Assembly (NCBI GenBank): GCA_021014325.1
Contig: JAJGQC010000631.1
Location: 186,001-250,000 of the forward strand
Origin: Plazaster borealis
Lineage: Eukaryota; Echinodermata; Asteroidea; Forcipulatida; Labidiasteridae
Reading direction: 5' to 3'
Length of the DNA: 64,000 bases
This document shows positions 56,434 through 64,000 of this stretch, piece by piece (the first letter of the stretch is position 1; the number at the start of each line of letters is the position of its first letter). The notes beneath the pieces were generated by a model that did not search any database, was not told the DNA's origin, and saw only the letters and a list, made by a program, of their open reading frames with translations. A program made the translations under genes and the position numbers.

Positions 56434-57126
56434 ATGGAGAACTCAATCGGAAAGCCTGCCACCGAGGGAATTGCTGGGGCGCGGAATGAGGCAGCCCTTC
56501 TGGCACTCATGGAGAAGACCGGCTACGACATTGTCCAGGAGAACGGCCAGAGAAAGTACGGCGGGCCGTGCCCTGGCTGGGAGGGACCGCCACCGAGCAG
56601 AGGCTGCGAGGTCTTCGTCGGGAAAATACCCCGTGATCTTTTCGAAGACGAGCTCGTGCCGGTCTTCTTGAAAATTGGCAAAATTTACGAACTGAGACTG
56701 ATGATGGATTTTAGTGGGAACAACAGGGGGTATGCATTCGTGATGTTCACGAGCAGGGAAGATGGCAAGAAAGCGGTGAAACAACTCAACAACTACGAAA
56801 TCCGAAAAGGGCGATACCTTGGCGTCTGCCCAAGTGTCGACAACTGCCGCCTTTTTGTTGGAGGGATTCCCAAGAACAAGAAGCGAAATGAGATTCTTGA
56901 AGAAATGTCCAAAGTTACTGAGCAGGTGACCGATGTGATTGTCTACCCGTCGGCGACGGATAAGTCGAAAAACAGAGGCTTTGCTTTTGTCGAATTTGAG
57001 AACCACCGAGCGGCAGCCATGGCGAGACGAAAACTCATCCCCGGTAGAATCCAGCTGTGGGGACATCAGATCATGGTGGACTGGGCTGAACCAGAAAGAG
57101 ATGTCGACGAGGACATCATGAAGACC
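56434..57126 (+). CDS. RBM47: RBM47-like (RBM46/RBM47/A1CF family) first coding exon, RRM1 and RRM2
   Basis: The ATG at 56434 opens 231 codons ending ATGAAGACC|GTAAGT, phase 0. [20 protein letters not shown] (19-38) and [20 protein letters not shown] are the family N-terminal signature. RRM1 has RNP2 VFVGKI (60-65) and RNP1 RGYAFVMF (98-105). RRM2 has RNP2 LFVGGI (140-145) and RNP1 RGFAFVEF (181-188), followed by [17 protein letters not shown]. Family members bind mRNA in 3' UTRs and serve in RNA editing or splicing (established knowledge). RRM3 and the C-terminus are missing: no continuation is visible to 64000, so the first intron is over 6.8 kb. RBM47 is preferred because of [17 protein letters not shown] and DVDEDIM. 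RBM46 is nearly as close and A1CF less so; an unsplit ancestor is possible. Confidence 0.93.
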
Positions 57127-60100
57127 GTAAGTTTGGTTCCTCACCTTTTTTGAAACATGAATACAGATTTAAAAACAAGTAGGCCTAGGCCCCCCCTAAT
57201 ACAAAATGGCAGCCAATACAATTTAAAATATTTCAAATCAATTATTAAATTAATAAAATGAATGAAGACGATCAAAAATAAAAGAACTTTGTTTTTTTCC
57301 TGAATTACCAATTGCTATAATTTGACTTAAAATTATCAACAAAAAACTGAATAGGCTAGGAAGGGTCGACATGAATGATTGTGTTTTTTCAAATTATGAA
57401 ATTGTCAGATTGTGTAAAGAGTTGTTGTAGACCAGCTTTTGTTGACAGCTTTTTTTCCCAATCCAATTGTTTTATTATAAATTAAACGATTGTGAGAAAA
57501 AAAAAAGTAAATTATTGATATTAATATTGTCGATTATGACACAAAGTATGGCAAAGATTTTTCAAGTTAATGTAGGTTTTTGCTTTGTAATTCCACATTA
57601 TTTGTGCAGGTAGAAACAATCGAAGATCATTAGTCTGATTAAACATGTTTTTTAGAGGGAAATTCCTTCTGCATCCAGCAGCTTTCAATGATTGTTTTTT
57701 AGTGAGGTTTTCCGGTACATGTGTAGGGCCCCTATCAAATTTTCATTTATTATTTTTTTCCAAACAAAGTCAAGTTAGTTGGCCCATAGGGCCTACCACA
57801 AAACAGAACCTACGTCCAGGTTGTTCAACTTTAATAAAATGTGACCATCAATCAAAGGAGAGTTTCAAATGCTTGTGAAAATCAACAACTGGTGGTTGGT
57901 CTATTTAGAAAACATTCTTGAATTACATACTCCGGCCCCAGGCTTATTAAATCAAAACACTTCTGTTTTTTCAAACAGCACTATTTTAGAAGGCAACTTG
58001 TCAAAATGGATGCAATACTTTTGCCAAAGAACGGAGAAAGACAATTTACTGTTGAAAAAGTTATTGTATTGGAATCTGGATAACATCAAAATCTTTAATA
58101 TTAAAGTTAAACCTCTCAGTCTCACCCACAAAACCAAGAAAACTCTCATTTTTTTAGCTCACATATTTAACTCTTTCAACTATATACTATAGCGACCGGG
58201 TTAAATCCCTTCAGAAAAATAGTTGTAAAATGAAAAATAAAGATCGCACAGCCACACAGTTTTCAGAATGGGAAAGAGGACTCTTGAGGGTGCTAATTTT
58301 TTTTTTTTTTTTTGGGGGGGGGGGTCACCATTTCCCCAAAACCCTAAGTAAACAATTAATGTGTCCATATGATACATTTTTGGTGATTGTTCACTAAAAT
58401 GAATGGTGCATGAAAGGGTTAATATGCCTAATTTATGATTTAATGACCTGATGACCAGGATCCATACGTAGTAAAAGTTTGTGTACTAATGTGGTATAAA
58501 ATCACCAAATCATCATTTGCTAACTCAATAGTATCATTATACAATCGTTCCCTGGAACTACATAGATGTACAGTGACTTATTTCCCTTTTTAGCACAGCA
58601 AAATGCTCCACAAAATATATCAGTTGCTCGTTAAAAACCTTCATTTGCTAACTCAATGGAGAATCTTTCCCTGAACTTTGATGACATAGGGGTCAAATTT
58701 CATAGCTGCTTCAAAAGCTGAAAATAATGTTCAACATTTTTCTGCTAATCAAAAATAAGTAGGATCAGTCACATATGCCACATGTGGCATAATATTTGGC
58801 TGGGGTAAATTTCACAAAGCACTAAGATTCATCTTAACATAGTACCTTATTCTGGTAAGCATGATTTTGTTGTGATTAGCTACTTTTTGTGCCTAAGTCC
58901 GATTTCATAATCATACAGGCCTACGGAGCTGCAAATTCGCCAACCAGAAAAGGGTTACCAGCCCAAAAAAACATGTAATTAAGTACCATTTGCAACTGGT
59001 TTCCTACTCCGTGAATTTGAAGCCTGGACAGTGACCTCCATTGAAACCACAATCACGCAAAATGTCTGTAAACATTACTTTTGTGGGTTAACTCTGCATT
59101 TTCAAGGAAATAAACATGACCACTTTTTCAACAAAGTAAATTTTGTGAACCACAAAAGGAAAATATTCAAATTGGTGTTTTAGGTAAACAAAACTTCAAA
59201 ATTGTCAACTCTATGTCAAGGTAGAGTGTATTTGTATTGTGGGACTGAAACCCCCAATAAATTGTCAGTTAAAGATGCCATAAAGACCCACATCCAACAC
59301 TAATTATTAAATGTAGTCCATGTAATAACGCCACACGCATTCTGTCACTATTTGAAGTCAACTTCTTCTTTCTTAAACAAAGAATAAAAAAGTTCAAAAA
59401 TAACTTACATGACACAATGTATGTAATTCATGCTGGATTCTGATTTGGCAATTGAAAGCAATCTGTTGAAAAACAACCAATTATTTATATTGGACCAAGG
59501 TTTTAGCCAGGATTTGGTAAAAGGGTGTCGACATTTGCTGGAAATTTCAAAACTGTATGTCCAAATTGTTCACTTACAATACATGTAAATGACAAGATAA
59601 AACAGGGTGTCCTGCCAAATATAAAACGGGGTGTTCAAAAGACACCCAGAGACCCTTCTGGCTAACACTATGTATTGGACACAGGGATGGACACATGGAG
59701 ACTTTGATCAATGGGTTCTGGACTTTCTGCTGTATGAAAAAGTCACTTTTTGTGGTACACATTTAAAAAGAAATTACAGCAAAACTTCATTTTAGCAAAA
59801 CTCATACAAAACTCTAGAACTTTTGCTCATCTTCTAGTAGAAGATGAGCAAAGTACAGCATTTGAAATGTTAATAACAACCTGACAAAATTATCGGCTCT
59901 TCTGAGACCCAACACTCCGTCCAAAAGAGGTACTTTAACGTCACCTGGAAATAGTTTTTTTTTTTTTTTAACAGAAGAGTATATGTATGTTAACAATAAA
60001 ACAATTTTTTGAGTAATTGTTTGTCACGATTTATATGTTAAAAAAATTGATAAAGTTGTTGGAGTGTGACTCCGCCCATCCCTCGAACTTGCCTGCATTT

Positions 60101-61160
60101 ACGTGCAAGTAGTGAGCTTGTACGTTTCGTTTGGTTATCCCCAAAAAAGGATTTTTAGCCGGCAATGCCGACCATGTGTATTGCTGCTGGATGCAGCAAA
60201 ACGACTAAAGATGGGGTCAGTTAGAATAAATTTGTTTCCTGCAGATCCCTAATATAGGCAGTTACGGGCATCGAAAGTCAGGCTAACCAGGGCAAAGTGG
60301 TCCGGTCCGACATCGTTTTCAGGGCTGCAGCGAACATGTTTCTGGTGTTCGGATCGACTTGAGCTGTATGCCATGCCGCGGCGTGCCGATCCGATTTGTC
60401 ATCATGGGGCCGCTAAATTACCTCGTAGTATCCGTGTTCTCATTATGATCATGCTCGTGTCTTCCGTTTTTTAAGACATAGAAACGCGCATGGACAGTTC
60501 GGGACCGGTGAAAAACCTTGTATAAACGTCGACTGTACACTGTCCGAGGATTGCATTGGGTGACGTCCAAATACGAAAACGCATCATACTGATCAGGTAC
60601 CCAGACGTAATGTACAGGGCCAGACTACACATTTTCTCTTCAAATATCCCGCGCCTTGATTGACGTCACGAACAGCGCCATGTAAACGGGGGCCTATTTT
60701 TAAATTTGTAATTAAAATAAAAACACAATTTTTTAACCTTAGTTAATTGTTTATTCACATTCCACTCATAAAAATGTATATATTAACATCAAAAGCTTTA
60801 ATTTGACAAAATACCACTGCCAGGTGCCTTTAAGATTTACCAATGGAAGTGCTCTTTGCAAATTGAACTTGGCCTTACCCTCTCAAAGATGAAATTAAGG
60901 CCTGAAACGTCACTTACAACTTACAAAACTGCAATTATGTTGCCTAGATGTGTAAAGGCCGCCAGTGCAGGGCTAGTCCTTTCAACCCCTTCTAACTTTC
61001 TATGTCTTAAACAAATCCAGATAAATCAATTAAATTAAAAATCAATTGAATACATTTTTTTAAACAATCAATGAGTAACTATGAATGAAAACAAGACATT
61101 TTTCTCATAAGAAAAGCGAGCTACCATTTGAAAGCCATTATAAATTACAAGTTGTACAAT
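57127..61160. other. First intron of the RBM47-like gene (5' part)
   Basis: No exon continuing RRM2 into RRM3 seen. Holds a copy of the 28017 repeat (58255-58422), a GGGCCC-type MITE remnant from 58690, and the element sister at 59500-59670. Confidence 0.6.
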
Positions 61161-61170
61161 TTAAAGGTAA

Positions 61171-61538
61171 AGGCATCATACACGTTTGGTAATTACTCAA
61201 AATATCTATTAGCATAAAAAGTTACTTGGTAACGAGCAACGGAGAGCTGTTGATAGTATAAAACATTGTGAGAAACGACTCCCTTTGAAGTAACGTAGTT
61301 TTTGAGAAAGAGGTAATTTCTCACTAAAATAATAAAAAAATTATTGCAAGAAGTTTTTATTCCTAACTGAAAGCACACAAACTTGTACAACAAGGGTGTT
61401 TTTCCTTTCATCATTTTCTTGCAACTTCGATGACCAATTGAGCCCAAATTTTCACAGGCTGATTATTTTATGCATATGTTGGGATACACCAAGTGAGAAC
61501 ACTCTGGTCTGTGACAATTACCAAATGTGTACGATGCC
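61171..61538. mobile_element. M1 MITE in the RBM47-like intron
   Basis: AGGCATCATACACGTTTGG start and CCAAATGTGTACGATGCC end; target site degraded. Confidence 0.75.
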
Positions 61539-61539
61539 A

Positions 61540-64000
61540 AAGGGGCACCAATGAAAAACCAGAGCAACATTCAATCATAGGCAATTGCCCCTGTACACTT
61601 TGTCAGTATCCAGGGGTGACAATTTTTTAAATTGAGAACATTTCCGAGGAATTCAATAATTTTCAAAAACGAATAGAAATCAATCAGGTAGTTTTACAAG
61701 GGGAACGAATGTCATGATTGTAGTAGAGTACCACACTCACACAAACCACAGAAAGGATCTTCCCAAACCCTCTATAGCTCCATGCAAACAAAAATGACTT
61801 GTACCAACATTACTAGCCAAACAAACACAACCTCTTTAGCTTGTATTCTTCTTAACTGTATGAATAGGTTCTGTCTTCCTTCAAATTTGTCCAAGGGTTT
61901 TAAGCCTCTAACCAGGGTCATTTACCATCATAAATCAGACCAGAGACTTATTTACAGAGTGAGCCAGGGCTTTCCCGTGTTTTATTGCACGCTTTTTATT
62001 TCATTTTATTGTTGGCCGCCATCTTGTTTTGTCTCTCGTGGTCGTGTACATTTCAGATTTGTGTCTACGTGTGAGTGCAGTGTACACACAATATAGATGT
62101 ACTGATGGGAAGCATGTATGCCATGTGGATTTTACAAACAAGATGTGGGGTCAGTGGATGCTGTAGATCTACAACTTTACTCCTCTAAATTAATCTGTAA
62201 ACCACAGCGGAAACCAAATTATAAAAAAATTACCCAGTCAGTTTCCTGTGTGGTTTATTATTTGATATTTGAAATAAAAAGTTGCATCCCCATAATTAAG
62301 GTGATCCATCTGCTGCCGCTTCCTGTGTTGTAACGTAAACTCGGGTGTGATCCCATATGGCAGTTACAGGTTGAATGGCTTCTGACTGGCACCCTGAACA
62401 AAGATATTGACAAAATAGCGTGGAAATGTTAAAAACTTGTTTGGCCCAATAACTTGAAATTCTTGTGATGTTGCTAAATTCAACAGTGTTTTAAATCAAC
62501 TCTGGTGCACATGTTATCCAAATTTACCGGCTTCACCTACATTATACATACATGCTATGGAGGTTAAGTTACCTACGTTTACCAGGGGGTTCCTGGGGGT
62601 TGCCCTCAACTTTTCCAGTGACTAACAGGCAGGACCAGTTATCATTTTATTTCACTGGTCCCAAGCTTTCTCACTGGTCCCCCAGCTTTCTCACTGGTCC
62701 TTATTTTGAGGTTTCCTTTCAACATTGCATGGGACTTGTAATTTGAAGTAATATCAGTGATGTAGCGGTGGGTAGCAATAAACTAGCCAGCTCCACTACT
62801 TAGACAGAATTTTGGCTGGTCCTCAGTTGTTTTTAACTGGCATTTGATCAGCGAACCAATGTTAAGGGAGAACCATGTATAGGCTCTAACTAATGAAACA
62901 ATTAAGGACTTGTTTAAATTCAGTACCGTTTTCCAAAATTAACAATTTGACAAGAGTGTTTTCAATCTTGAGACAAATCAAGCAACAGTGTATAGTATGT
63001 CAATCATTGATTTAGTAAGCCATGCTGCAAATCATCTGATTGGGACACTCCCCCTCAAACTGCAGCAACTGATAACATATTTTTTATGTATGCTAAAAGT
63101 GCAGGCACCATTTTTCCATTTTCCTCTTTCAAGTTTCAAACAAACATAATGACCAAATTGATGCTCGAATGGTGATTAGTCTGGCCCCTCTTTGGTGGTG
63201 AGAATCACTTTTCATGGTTGCTACTCATCACACACTGGGAACATGACAAAAACAATGCATTGTGCATCCAAAATACTTATGTGGGTGGAAAAAGAAATGC
63301 ATTCATGATCATTCCTGCAAAGTGTACCACAAAATCATATGCTTTGCGTTATCATTGTCAGGACTTTAGCCTCCCTATTAATACATGTACGCTCTGAGTC
63401 ATTAAGTAACACGAGTCTGGTTAATTTTAAACTGTAACAGAACCTGGGGCTTGAGCCATTCTGTAAATTACTGAATAGGCTATATCATACAGGACTGAAA
63501 CTTTGTTCTTTTACATGTAGTTAGGATGAAGCAGGCGTAGAATGTTGTTATTTTTAGGGCAAGGCCACACTTGCAATTGATGTTTTGAAGGGCACCAAGG
63601 ACAAATTAATGTGTAACCATCCCCTAAACCTAGTGTTTGGTGGTTCTTGCCTGTAGTGTAGCATTCAAAGAATGCAAGATAACCAAGACTAGGCCTACCA
63701 ATCATACATTTTTGGAAATGATGTGACTGCAAGTTTTGCGTGTTGCTCGGATGCATACAATGTGTTGCGTTTTGTACATCGTGATTGCAATGTGGTCTTC
63801 GATTTGCAGTACGTTTACGGTGGATCTTGGCATAAAAGGGCATGACGGCCATGGGGGAAAAAGGCCTGGCAAAAGTGGACGAACGTAATATTGGCCAACT
63901 TGCAAGGGGCATCACTCCCACTTGAAGGGCAATGGCTATCGTGGCTGCCGTAAAAATCTAGGCCTGGTGAGGCAAGTTCATTTAGGGAAGCATACTTCCA
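61540..64000. other. Intron of the RBM47-like gene, no exon seen
   Basis: Contains an S2 body copy (62210-62420). 61990-62045 has GGCCGCCATCTTGTTTTGTC, promoter-like in style, but no coding frame follows. Confidence 0.5.

Noticed and set aside
56443..57144. 233-codon minus-strand frame
   Set aside because: Antisense shadow of the RBM47-like exon.

Overview
The window is animal nuclear DNA: AT-rich, with short exons separated by kilobase introns bounded by GT/AG, and full of tRNA-derived SINEs, hairpin MITEs, minisatellites and young segmental duplications. An invertebrate deuterostome, most likely an echinoderm and possibly a sea star, is my inference from protein divergence and repeat style; I could not check it against a database.

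Three protein-coding genes can be supported, all in RNA metabolism. (1) IGHMBP2 (SMUBP-2, an SF1B/UPF1-like helicase) is on the + strand at 5627-31790 and can be read through 13 coding exons: Walker [17 protein letters not shown] and motifs V/VI, then an R3H-like region, an extra C2HC zinc finger and an AN1 zinc finger. Its last exon contains two apparent one-base losses. (2) SNRPC (U1 snRNP protein U1-C) is on the - strand at 46662-36161 and is complete in five coding exons, about 163 aa. (3) An RBM46/RBM47/A1CF-family gene, closest to RBM47, starts on the + strand at 56434. Only its first coding exon (231 codons, two RRMs) is inside the window. These are independent transcription units with no operon-like link. 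SNRPC converges on IGHMBP2 tail to tail and diverges from the RBM gene.

Layout: 1-5600 is repeats plus an inverted, broken copy of IGHMBP2 exon 1 (1772-1847) and a large fold-back just upstream of the gene. 5627-31790 is IGHMBP2, its introns packed with TTAA-flanked MITEs, SINEs, a 916-bp tandem duplication, a perfect 120-bp-arm palindrome and copies of a repeat with a hammerhead-ribozyme-like motif. 31713-32936 holds decaying tandem copies of the IGHMBP2 terminal exon. 33000-36100 is repeats. 36161-46662 is SNRPC, with a ~1.5-kb 23-bp minisatellite in its last intron and a 1.7-kb fold-back element in intron 1. 46800-56400 is intergenic and repeat-rich. 56434-64000 is the RBM47-like first coding exon and part of its long first intron.

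The observations most worth a second look are: a SINE that duplicated the IGHMBP2 exon 2 splice donor and leaves a 282-nt stop-free, in-frame optional exon extension; hammerhead-like motifs in a ~384-bp tandem repeat and facing each other in the perfect palindrome; an extra UBZ4-spaced zinc finger in IGHMBP2; a templated insertion plus duplication of the IGHMBP2 3' end; and a MITE family whose TTAA target is shown by empty sites inside the window.
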